A DNA stretch of 64,000 nucleotides. It comes from Prinia subflava. Taxonomy: Eukaryota; Chordata; Aves; Passeriformes; Cisticolidae. The stretch is taken from the NCBI RefSeq assembly GCF_021018805.1, contig NC_086259.1, positions 15,705,501 to 15,769,500 of the forward strand, in the 5' to 3' direction. The notes beneath the pieces were generated by a model. That model did no database searches, had not been told where the DNA came from, and saw nothing but the letters and a program-made list of their open reading frames with translations. Positions 51,133 to 62,000 of this stretch are shown piece by piece. Numbering within the stretch: the first letter of the stretch is position 1; the number at the start of each line of letters is the position of its first letter. The translations under genes were made by a program, and so were the position numbers.

Positions 51133-51825
51133 CAGTGTGGTCAGTGTGGTCAGTGTGGTCACTGTGGTCAGTATGGTCAGTGTGGTTGCTGTGGTCAGTG
51201 TGGTCAGTGTGGTCAGTGTGGTCAGTGTGGTTGCTGTGGTCAGTGTGGTCAGTGTGGTCAGTGTGGTCAGTGTGGTTGCTGTGGTCAGTGTGGTCACTGT
51301 GGTCAGTGTGGTCACTGTGGTCAGTGTGGTCAGTGTGGTTGCTGTGGTCAGTGTGGTCACTGTGGTCAGTGTGGTCGCTGTGGTCACTGTGGTCACTGTG
51401 GTCAGTGTGGTCGCTGTGGTCGCTGTGGTCGCTGTGGTCGCTGTGGTCACTGTGGTCAGTGTGGTCGCTGTGGTCGCTGTGGTCGCTGTGGTCAGTGTGG
51501 TCAGTGTGGTCGCTGTGGTCAGTGTGGTCAGTGTGGTCACTGTGGTCTGTGTGGTCAGTGTGGTCAGTGTGGTCAGTGTGGTCAGTGTGGTCGCTGTGGT
51601 CACTGTGGTCGCTGTGGTCAGTGTGGTCAGTGTGGTCAGTGTGGTCAGTGTGGTCACTGTGGTCGCTGTGGTCAGTGTGGTCAGTGTGGTCAGTGTGGTT
51701 GCTGTGGTCACTGTGGTCAGTGTGGTCGCTGTGGTCGCTGTGGTCAGTGTGGTCAGTGTGGTCACTGTGGTTGCTGTGGTCAGTGAGGTCACTGTGGTTG
51801 TTGTGGTCACTGTGGCTGCTGTGCC
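51133..51825. repeat. 9-bp minisatellite, 77 units
   Basis: 693 bp made of 77 nine-base units of the form CAGTGTGGT, CACTGTGGT, CGCTGTGGT or TGCTGTGGT, with degenerate units extending to about 51099 on the left. Almost all variation is in the first three bases; TGTGGT is nearly invariant. On the left side a higher-order unit of four CAG units plus one TGC unit (45 bp) recurs; CGC units dominate the middle. Because the unit is a multiple of three and lacks stops, the array is open in several frames on both strands (up to about 410 codons); these are not genes. Confidence 0.97.
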
Positions 51826-52340
51826 CAGCCTGTGGCTGCCCTGGCCAGAGCAGCCCGGGGGCAGCGCTGGTGGCCGGGGGCAGCGCTGGTGGCCCCGCGG
51901 TCCCTCCCCGGGGCAGGGCAGGGCTGGCACAGGGCGCTGCCCGGCCCCGGAGGATCAGTGAGCTCCCGGTGCCTGTCCCCAGCTCTCGGTGCCCGTCCCG
52001 AGCTCCCGGTGCCTGTCCCGAGCTCCCGGTGCCTGTCCTGATCTCCCGGTGCCCGTCCCGAGCTCCCGGTGCCTGTCCTGATCTCCCGGTGCCCGTCCCG
52101 AGGGCTCCGGGAGCCGGCGCGGAGCAGCGCGGGTGGCGGGACCGCAGGACCCCAGGCAGGGACAGCCGCGCTCTGCGGAGCCCCAGCGCCGTCCCCCTGC
52201 TGCCAGCCCGGGCCGGAGCTCCTGTCACCGCTCCTGGGTGTGACCGCAGCCCGAACCGGGCCCCAGAGCGATCCCAGGTGGGGACAGGGCCACCCTGTCC
52301 GCAGCACAGACACGCACACGGAAAAGCCCCGGCTGGTCTC
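51826..52340. promoter_or_regulatory. CpG-rich block beside minisatellite
   Basis: Directly after the 9-bp array the sequence becomes strongly GC- and CpG-rich for about 500 bp. It includes a 21-bp direct repeat (GGGGGCAGCGCTGGTGGCC at about 51857 and 51878) and the 7 x 20-bp minisatellite. It meets the look of a CpG island, but its repetitive make-up means it may be a GC minisatellite rather than a promoter. Confidence 0.55.
51961..52100. repeat. 20-bp GC-rich minisatellite, 7 units
   Basis: Exactly seven 20-bp units of the form AGCTCCCGGTGCCTGTCCCG. They vary at position 2 (G/T), at position 6 once (C/T), at position 13 (T/C) and near the 3' end (CCG/CTG/CCC). The fourth to seventh units form an alternating pattern of two variants (40-bp higher-order period). 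Confidence 0.95.
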
Positions 52341-52584
52341 ATTCTGTCATCCCGAATCTGACCCTCTCCCGGCAGCCAGACCTGACAAAACCGAACCTGA
52401 CTGAGGTACCTGTGTGCAGAGCTCAGTTTGACACCTCAATTCCTCTGAGATACAGAACTCAGGTACTTGGAAACGAGCCTAGGAAAATCAGCTGCTTTCT
52501 CCTAAGTGCCTACCAGGCACTAAGGAAATACTTTCCTTGTATCTAAGGAAAAGATACAAAATTCATGTTGAAAACAAGTTATGC

Positions 52585-52585
<1 letters not shown>

Positions 52586-52618
<33 letters not shown>
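52586..52618. repeat. Poly(A) run, 33 nt
   Basis: An uninterrupted run of 33 A. No poly(A) signal in a plausible position and no mRNA-like upstream sequence was recognised. Confidence 0.9.
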
Positions 52619-52620
<2 letters not shown>

Positions 52621-54899
52621 AATATCTCCAAACCCAAAACTCTAGCTTTTCTCACACAGTGCACTAAGCCAGCAGGTCACTTCACACACCTGCAGACCAC
52701 GTCCAGCTCTGTGGCAGTGTCTAGAATGCTTCTAGATCTGCAAAAGCCACTTAGTCTTTTAAACTTCTTCAGTGCTTTTGGAAAGCCATCTGTGCATCCA
52801 CTTGCATTAAGTACTCTGACACTTGGACAAATCCAAAGGCCCTGGTGCTGCTGCACTTGTTGTAACAGTGGTGCTTTTCATTTATTCATACAAAATCCTA
52901 ATATTTTCTGTAAAATCCAGTACTACAGTTGCCTGGAAATCATTCAAGATCATCCTAGGGAAGATAAAATGCCATATGTTGCATAAATGCCTGTGCTTTG
53001 TCACAGAAAATGTTTTCATACACTACTCTTATAGGGTTTCAGCTAATTTTCCCTACTCAGCAAAAATAAATTTAAAAAAACCATGATAACATCTCATACA
53101 GGTCTCACACAGACCTTGTACAACTTCAGTCTGAAGCATTTTTCCCACTAAAAATTTCCTATTTTGTTTCTATTCCTACTTAAGGACATAGGGCGTGTTT
53201 TGATATAACATAAAGAACCGAGTAACTGCTCAGTTATGGCAACAAGAAATTAGGAGGAGGTACATATTTCCAAAAAGATAATAGCTGACTATCAAACCAG
53301 TCCCAGAAATTAGTTGTGAAATGAAGTGGAATATGTGAATGGTTATGAAAAACAACTAAATTAATTTACACGGGGAAAAATAAATGGTACATGAGAGACA
53401 ACTGCCACAGCAGAGTTATTCTCCTTATTCAGAATAAATGGGATTGGATATGCACATGCATGTGTGCATTTATGGGTATCTCTGTGAGAGAGATTTATTA
53501 AAGTGTTTAATGGCATTGCCGTGGTTGTATCGAGTCACACTCTGTGGTTTGCAGGCCTAATCCTGCTCATGTTAAGGCAGTGGAAACAGGGACAGCTGAC
53601 TAATTATCCCTTTGGAAGGCTCCAGAAAATCCACGTTGAATTCTAACAAATTACTAGAACCTCAGGGAAAGAAACAATGCTAATTGAGATGAACTTTAGG
53701 TGTAGGACCTAATTAATATGATCTTTTCGTGAAACTTGTTCCAAATGAAGCAACTTTAAAAGTTATACCAATAAATGCCTTGGGCTGTATAGCACTGAAT
53801 AAGTCAAAAAATAAACAAACATGTTCCTTAAAATCAGCAAGCAACAAATCAAGATATTAGCATGGGTGTTATGTGACTGCAAGACTTTTCTTCAGCAAAG
53901 ATTTTGATTTGCTTTAGCTCTGAACACCACTGTGGGTGAAATGATAAATGCAGGGCTGCTTTCTGTTTCTGACTGGAAACACAGACATGCTGGGGGGGAA
54001 GAAAAAATACAGCAAGAATACACAAGTGACTCTGTTTGGGGAGAAATATTGATTTCGAGATCTTGTCAAAAATGATGTGTCAGTCTATTAAAACAAGAAC
54101 TTAAAACTACGTCTCTAGGAAACTTAAAAGATTTTTCTTTCTGATTCAGGGAAGGCAGTTGGATGCCCAAGCAGGAGAAATTTGGGCAGCAAGTCAATTA
54201 AAGAAGGTCTAAAGGTCCCTGTGTTGGTAGAGCTCCTGCCTGTGCAGCCATGTGGACACATCTGTTTGCCTCAGGCACACCAAGGCAGGGTACACAGCCA
54301 TATTCTGGAAACTTCCAACCCAGAACACTCCATGATTCCACAGGAATTATTTCCCTCACACAACAGGACAAACCCTCATTTCCTACAGTCCTGCAGCATT
54401 CCAGATCTGGGGCTAAAAGCTGAAGCTGTTGTGATGATCAGAGCTGAGCTCTGGACATCTCCTAGAGCACCTTCAGGTGGGATGGACCCGATTCCCTGGC
54501 TGGAATCCAGAACTGAGGGGGAATCCCCATCCCATCAAAACCCCTGGCAAGAGTCCCACTGCTTCTAGTAAGGTCACACTCTGCTTTTTGCTCCAGCAGA
54601 GCTTTTGGGACATCCTTCCATACAGGCTTTATTGTTTTTTTTTTCCTGAATGAAACTGAGTTGAGAGAGTACTGACTCGTTCAAATTGAAACAAAAACGG
54701 CAGCAATGAAAAAAAAATAAATAGCCTATGGAAAACCAAAATAACAGGTTATAATTACTCTGTTCTGAGCAGATATAATAAAATATCAGATTCAAAATAT
54801 GAGCATACATTATTGTTTTGGCTTTGTCTGCTACAGTGGAATTCCTCACATGCTGACCTCTTGCCCTCCTCCTACTTCTATTTTTCTCTCTCACCACTC

Positions 54900-55070
54900 C
54901 ATGAGAAAAAAAAGGGGTAGAGGAGAAAGAGAGAGAGAGGAAAGAAAGGAAGGGGAAGAGAAAGCATGAGAAATAAGTAAAGACAGTGGATGAAAGAGAA
55001 AGAATGAAAAAAGAGTGAAAGAGGAACAGAACAAAAGCTAACAAGTGAACAGGCAAAAGAAAAAAAAATC
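54900..55070. repeat. Purine-rich (GA) tract
   Basis: About 170 bp almost entirely A and G on the plus strand, including AGAGAGAGAG and GGAAAGAAAGGAAGG. It is a homopurine tract capable in principle of triplex formation. The minus-strand frame through it encodes mostly Phe/Ser/Leu and is not a gene. Confidence 0.8.
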
Positions 55071-57449
55071 AAGAGGGAAGTAAATGCACTGCCAGTTGTT
55101 TTTTTAGGGCTTGTGAAAGTTATGGGGCCCTACATGAAGAAGGCATTACATTTTTTGATCTGCAGCCAGATTCTTAATGAAATAGGAGGGCAGGAAGGAG
55201 GCTAATGTGATTCAGCATCTAAAAGCAAGCAGTTGCATCAATAATCTTTAGTACTGGCACTTGTGCTAAGACAAAACATAACAGAGTTTAGAAGACAAGT
55301 TGTCAGTGTGATTTGGGGCCTTTCAGTTATTCAATACAACTCCATTAGGTTTTGGAAGCATAAACAGGTAGCAGGGTTTTGTGCTAGTAATACTCTTAAA
55401 CCAGTATGTAATTAAAATTGAGCTCTGCGGAGAATAATTCCACTACATATTACTGGAGGTGACCTCTCTCTTATCAATCTCCAGTGAATACCAGTGTTTG
55501 CTTTAGCTTTACCCACGTTCAGTCCAACAAACTCAACCACAAAGCAACAGCCTGAGGAACTGAGCAGGGCACACTTGAGCTGGGCTGGCTGTGCCCTGTG
55601 CCAAGCTGCCACCTCTTTTCCCCTGGCGCCCAACTTGTGCCTCTGTTCCCTGCAGAAGTTATTTTTTAAATTAAAAATGTTTATGCAGAAGTTTCTTTAC
55701 TTTTTTTTTAATGTAAAAACTTTGCAGTAAACTAGGTTAAAGCAGAGCTTTCCTTCCTCCCTTCAGCTAGAATATACACAAAAATTAGACTGACCTTTCA
55801 TGCTAAGTTTTGCAAATCTGCCAGTGCAAGGAATTTGGGTAGGATGGAATTCCCACCAATGAAGACATCCCACTTCAAGTTAGTCTGTGCATGGCTTGAC
55901 TCCCCCTTCCATCCCTCACACAGAGCTCAAGCTCACTGCAGTTGCTCACAGGGCCTTGTGAGGGTCTCCTGCAGGAGAGAAGCTCACTCTGAATGATGCA
56001 GGACACTGAAAGAAGAGGTCAAAACCTTCAAGATGGTGATGAACAGTACAAACTGTCAGACCCACCAGCCCAATAATACTGGTTTTGCAAAAATCTTTCA
56101 CATTAGATGCTGAACTTAAAGACCTATGATTGCTGGTCACTGGTAGAAATGGGCTTTCCAACAAGAGCATCCAGAAAACCTCATCTGTTCTTACAGGAGC
56201 ACCTTCTCACTGCAGAAAATCTAAGGTATGAAGAGAACCCAGCCCATAAACTCCAGAACATGAGTGGGAAAATTATCCCCAGCTGGGCAAACGTTCCTCA
56301 AAGAGCTCAGCAAAGGCAGGGTCACTCTTGAACAAGTTGAGTTATTCAGATGGAAGATGCCAGCAGAAGAACAAATGCTGGAGTCACAGCATTGTCAGTC
56401 TTGGTTTCCCACTTAACCCCAGGGGATGTTAAAAGCCAGGGCAGTCCCTTGAAAATGAGCTCCCACCACTCATCCTCAGCCAGCACTGCCACAGGCCCCT
56501 CTCAAACACACAGCTAAACCCTGAGAGGGATAACTTTGTTTTTATTTTACCTCTTCAGATCTCAGGATGTTTACTCGTTCATGTTGTAAACCACCTATAT
56601 CTAAAAGCAACTCTGTGGTTAAGACAATAACTAATTTTGCTGAATTCATGCAGAAATATCTGGGAAAGGGAATGGTGAGAACCACCAGCAAAAGCTGATT
56701 TTGCAACACTATTTATTTTCCCCATTTGTCATAAATACAGCCTCTTGTTGACTGTTCTACATCTATATTGATACTAAAATAACGTAATGAGCAGATCCCA
56801 AATTAAAGGGGGAAAGAATCAGGTGGTGAGATAGTGAAAGACAGTGTGGATTAGTTTAAAATGCAAGCATGCAAGCCCCTTCACTTTTACCCCTTACTTC
56901 TATCCTTCTATCCGTTATTTATGATTATTTCTTGCCCTTAATGTAATTTGAATTGTCTCCTGGTCCCCTAACACAGAACTGTTGTCTGCCTTCTTCATTA
57001 ATCTTCATAAATTTCAAGTATTACAATGGCCTGGCCTCCACCCTCCAGGCAGGGGAAATTTAAGAGTGTAAATGTTTTGGGTTGTCAGTTTGAGTGCCTG
57101 ACCCGTGTCCTACTGCACTATGGTGGAGCCCAGGGTGGGAGGGCAGGTGGGTTTAACCTTCCTTGCTGATTTGCCTTTTTATCTTTTGCTATTTTTTCCA
57201 AGTGCTTTTAAGTTCCCAAGGATGTCTTAAGAATTCTGGCTGTGCAAGGGAAAAGGATGCAAGGATTCATGCACAATATTTGGATGATACTTGGATAGGG
57301 AATGGTATCACCACTGGATATTGTCTGCATCTATTTGATGCAATGCACCTGCACCTCAATCCCTCTTCAAGTTCCTGGACAAGGGTGCGAGGAAAACACT
57401 GCAAAACCTTTCAGACATCTTCAGACTTTGCAATCTGAGGCTTTTGTCT

Positions 57450-57453
<4 letters not shown>

Positions 57454-57504
<51 letters not shown>

Positions 57505-57530
57505 AGAGAGAGAAAAGAAAGAAAAAAGGC
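57454..57530. repeat. Poly(A) run (48 nt) plus GA tail
   Basis: 48 consecutive A (57454-57501) are followed by GAGAGAGAGAG and A-rich AAAGAAAGAAAAAA sequence. It is the longest homopolymer in the window. It is not clearly a retroposon tail because the upstream sequence is not recognisable as an mRNA or SINE. Confidence 0.9.
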
Positions 57531-58380
57531 ACACCTTGCAACTTGGTACTACTGCAGAAAATTATATGGCAATTAATGACAATTTACAAGGTGGCACAAC
57601 ATGTGCTAATAGGTATAAGTAGCAGGGTAAACAAGTGTGGAAATCATCACATAGCAAGCAAAACTTCCCTAGTGCACTGTTGAATGTCCCTAGAGAAAGA
57701 CCTATCTTCCATATTTTATCTGGAAAAATATCCTTCCATAAACAAAAACCATCTCAGTTGAGGTGTGGAGTTCAAGACCTAAACAGAAAATAACTAAATT
57801 CTGTTCCCATGTTTATTGAGTCTGGATTTGGGGGTCTCTTCCCTGAGCATTGGATAAAGTTTCCTTCTGGACCACTTTTTTCTATTTGAGCGATGCCACT
57901 CAGTATAAGGAAAACAAAGAGAACTGAGTTTAAGCTTGTGGAAAGCTGACTCTCTTTGGAGGGAGCCAAAGTGGTAATAAAAACTGTTCTAATGATTTGA
58001 TCAGCAAAACGAACTAAAAGCAAAGTTTGGAATTAATGAGAGCTCTAGATCAAAACTGCGGATGATTTTCCTCTCATTAGTGGTTTTTATCATCAGATGT
58101 TAGCATTGTTTGAATGAAATTCATTCAAAGACCTCAAATAAAAGCAGTATTTGGTAAAAGAAACTGTGATTTGGGTCTATTAACAAACAGAACATCTTGC
58201 TAAATAATTCCTTTATGCACTATTCAGTAATGATGTAAAGCTGGTGCCTTTCTGCTGCCTCAGTGAAACAGTCTTCAGAAAGATCATTAAACCAGCTTTT
58301 TGTGAGAGGAGCTAAAGAGAGCGACTGGAGCGTCTGTTATAAGTTTATATTTGTATCCAACTCAATTAGGCCCTGGGACA

Positions 58381-58950
58381 CAGATGAAAGCGCAGCGCAG
58401 CTCCCTCCCAGGCCCTTCCCAGCTCTCTAAAGAAGCTGCTCGGGGGCTGCTCCGGCCGGAGCTTTCCGAGCAGCGCGGCCGGGACGGGAGCGAGCCCGGG
58501 CGGGGAGCGGCTCCCGAGCATCCCCGGCGGCCGATCCGCCCGGAGCGCGGCCGGGGAAGGAATTCCGGCACAAACGAAGCCACTGCAAATAACAACAAGC
58601 CCTCCTCCCGCTCCTCTGTCCTTTCCGCAGCTCGGGATCCTCCTCCCGGCGTTGTTGTTCCGCCCTGCAGCGGGCCCGGGCCCAGCTGGCTGCGGAGGGA
58701 CGGACGCGCTCCCGCTGCCGGGGCCGGCAGCAGCCCCGGAGCCTCTGTCCCTGCCCCGTTCCTCCTTCCCGGGGAGATGAGCCTGGCAGAGGGTCTGTCT
58801 CTACACCTGCTCCTCGGGCTGGGGCCGGGAGGGCTTTTCTCTCTCCGGATGGAGCTGGGGAAGGTGCACCGGGCTGTGGAGGAGCCCCGGCTGGCTGGGC
58901 ATCCCCGGCATTGCAGAGCCTTACCAAGGGGCTCCATCCACAGCTACTCC
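58381..58950. promoter_or_regulatory. Orphan CpG island
   Basis: About 550 bp with high GC and about 45-50 CpG dinucleotides by hand count, in otherwise AT-rich, CpG-poor DNA. It is not built from tandem repeats, unlike the block at 52 kb. A TATA-like stretch (TTATAAGTTTATATTTG) lies just upstream at about 58337. No coding exon is recognisable; a 226-codon plus frame and a 191-codon minus frame overlap each other and are likely products of the GC content. It may be the promoter of an unannotated transcript in the presumed WWOX-MAF interval, or a distal CpG-island enhancer. Confidence 0.7.
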
Positions 58951-58994
58951 AACAATCGGCCCGTCATTCCAGCCCCACAGCTGGCACCACCAAA

Positions 58995-59032
<38 letters not shown>

Positions 59033-62000
59033 CCCAGAAAAGCCTGGCTAGCTTCACGCTGGAGACCCCCCCAGACTGATCCAGTTCAAGTGGACCAGCC
59101 TCTTCCAAGAGAAACATGTTCTTTCAGAAAGGTTTCACCTGCTCACTAAGTACATTCACTACACAGAGCCTTTTTATAATGTGCTAATTTATTTTTAGAA
59201 CCGGTTTTATATCGCAGAGCACCCTGAGTGCCTTTGGCAACTTCAGGTACTTCAGAAATAAATGTATTATTATTCCTCTTTAGAGATTTAAACTGTATGT
59301 TAAGTGGTTAAAAGTAGCCATTACATGGTTGGTGGCTTTTTCTTTTATTGGTTTTCCCAATGGCAATTTTAATACTGAAATTTATTATTTTTAAAAATTA
59401 ATTTTATTATTTATTTATATTACGGCACTTTGACTCCTAATTTAGGAAGAATCATTCCCAAAAAGAGGAGCTGGGTGCCTGACTGGCAAATGAAGTGCCT
59501 AAGGCCAAAGCTGTGAGCCTGAAAGCTCCTGAGCTCTCAAGGCATTAAAATAATTTTCTGATCTAACTCTTCCTAGTCCAGTTCTGCTCTTTCTCCTTCC
59601 TGGAAGACTGAGCAGAAACAGAATATCCCATTGCCTGGATTTCTGAGGAGCTTAATGGGACTGTCATTTTTCAAATTGGGCTTGACATACCCACCAAGTC
59701 ACAAACAAACTGCTGTTTCCCTCTCTTCAGAGAAGAGCTCCTCAGTACACGCTGTACCAAGCTGTGGTTGAAAGTCTCATCTGGTGTGTAGGCAGGCCAG
59801 ATTCATCACCCTGCTCCGCATCTCGAGGAGGCAACTTTTACACCACATCCTGCACTAGTCCACCACACAGGGGCTTTGCTAGGTGGCTTCTCTGTGCAGA
59901 AAAATTCATGAATCATTACCCAAAATCAAACCCCTGGAAACAACCTGTCCTGCAGGCTGAAAAGGGAAAACCAAGGAATAGGATATGGGATCAAATGTCT
60001 TCACATTCTGGGGAAAGACACAAACTGCTTGTCAACACTGAGGACAAAGAGCATCCCTGAAACTCTCAGTGCTCTGCACCTCTCTCTGCACCTTAGAGAC
60101 ATCAAGGGCTGAAAACCTACTCTATTTTTATTATGTTCTTCTAGGTGAAACTCCAGCTAACTGCTCATGGTGCCTTCAAGCAACTCCTCCTCTGCATGCA
60201 CCTAGGCTCAGATCTCATCTGCTCCTTGCCCTTTTGTGCTAAGCCAACCCAACTTCAGAATTTCAGTTTCGTTCCCAGGAGCCAGCCATTCAAAATGTGT
60301 ATCTCACAATATTTAGCTTTGTGGACCAAAGAAGTTTTCATAAAGTTTGAAAGGCAGTCTGGAAAAGTTTTCTGTCTGGAAAGGACTGAGCAAACTTTCT
60401 CCACTTAGGCACCTGGAACTGAATTTTGCATCTCCTGAGTCTGTCGGGTCACTCAAGCCCAATAACAAAACAAAGGTTACATGGCAACTCAGAACCTGCT
60501 CTGCTGGGACTGCTGTGATGGTTCAGGTGAAAGCAAGAATTCCTCATGTGTCTTCAGAGCAGAGAATGACTCAGATTGTGAAGAGCCACCATCATGCCAG
60601 TTCTGCATGCAGGAAAGCAATCCCCTCTCTTGAGGCCAAGATCCAACTGCTGCTACTCAACCTGTTCTTCAGTTTTAAAATCTACCATCCACTAACCTTC
60701 CCCATGAAAGCAGCAGCCAGTGTGCCTGGGAAAGAGCCAGCACAGGATCTTTTCCAGGCTGGAATCTGATGGGCTGCTGCACGGAGATCAACTCTGTGTC
60801 ACTGAAATGCCTGTTCATCCAATCAACCAAATTACCAGGAGAACTCCAGCCAAGAGCAAGGCGTAGTGGGCTGCTGCTGCCAGGAGGTCACTGAGCCACA
60901 GAAAGAGACTTTGCAAAGCTGGGAGTTTCTGCTGAGCCTCTTGGAAGAGTGTGGAGTTGTTTTGTGAAGAGATGTATTTCCTACCTGCTCACCTACTCAC
61001 CCTGATTTCAGTACATGTAGGTAAAAGGTTGGTTGCAAGGATATGCCTGAACGGATCCTTGTTCATTAAAGAAATTCAGGCAGCTGTCTAAAATTAGGTA
61101 AGATTTAAAATTTCACTACAAGATATATATGCAGGTTTTTATCTGCAGTCACTTTTTAACTGCAAATAAGGCTGACGAGCAAACCCTGTTATATTTATCA
61201 TTATATAATTATAAGTAAACTGTTATAATCGCACTAGTATAATTAAAGGTTAAATGACAAAGTTCATGAGAAGAAAAACAGTCAGAAACAGAAGAAACCT
61301 TCTCAAAATCATGGTCAGCTGCTGACAAAGCCCCAAGCACTGTCAGGAGAGGCAAGGAGCCATCAGATCCACCAAACAGGGAGCAGGGAACAAAAAGGTC
61401 TCAAGATTGGCCTCATCAGTGCTTATAAAAATCAGCAGTAGCCTCTCCACTGGTTTTGACAGGTGCTGGCTGAGATGCTGTATGTAAAGTCCCTGGCACT
61501 CTGTTAAGACAAAAACTTCATTCCATTCAAAGCTTTATTAGCATCAAAATTTCATAAAGACTACAGAATTGGATCTGAAAAGTTTAATTTGTTGAAAATC
61601 TGGCAGCCTGGATAGAAATTCTAGGCACCTGGCTTGAGCATTGCTCATTTTTCTCCAGTTTCATCCACGGTGCCATTATTTATTTAGTTCTGCAAGTTTT
61701 GAGAGGAATGCTGCAATGTGAAACATATCACTTGCAGAGAGCCACAGTTTTGGCAGCCCTAACAAAACTAATGCCAACTCAATGCAAATCTCTTTCTGCT
61801 TTTTTGCATGTATTATAACAGCAAGAAATACTTTTTCTTAGCCTCATTTTTTCCCTCATATTTGTTCAGATAAGTCAATTATTTGTAAAGTCACTGTCAA
61901 TACTGTGTACTCAAAGTGGTACCAGCAATGTTGAGTTATCCAGCAGGAATTATCTGCTTGATTTTTTAAATGTCATTACACATATGCCCTCCATTGTTTT

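Larger units (their letters stand above)
52341..58380. other. Intergenic sequence, mostly unique
   Basis: No supportable gene. It holds poly(A) runs at 52.59 and 57.45 kb, a purine-rich tract at 54.9-55.07 kb and AT-rich unique DNA at 53.1-53.85 kb. Open frames of up to about 160 codons overlap low-complexity tracts or lack domains. Confidence 0.55.

Noticed and set aside
51062..52361. Open frames of 229-413 codons on both strands over the 9-bp array
   Set aside because: The 9-bp unit is a multiple of three and has no stop, so several frames are open. Products are pure repeats (Val-Val-Ser, Cys-Gly-Gln, Trp-Ser-Val, Asp-His-Thr) with no recognised family and no splice or start context.
58351..59031. 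226-codon plus-strand and 191-codon minus-strand frames in the CpG island
   Set aside because: Both span the same GC-rich DNA on opposite strands, have Pro/Gly/Arg-rich composition expected from GC content, and the plus frame runs into the poly(T) tract.
59225..59300. MIR-like middle segment (AAATGTATTATTATTCCTCTTTAGAG)
   Set aside because: The match is short and AT-rich with no supporting head or tail blocks.
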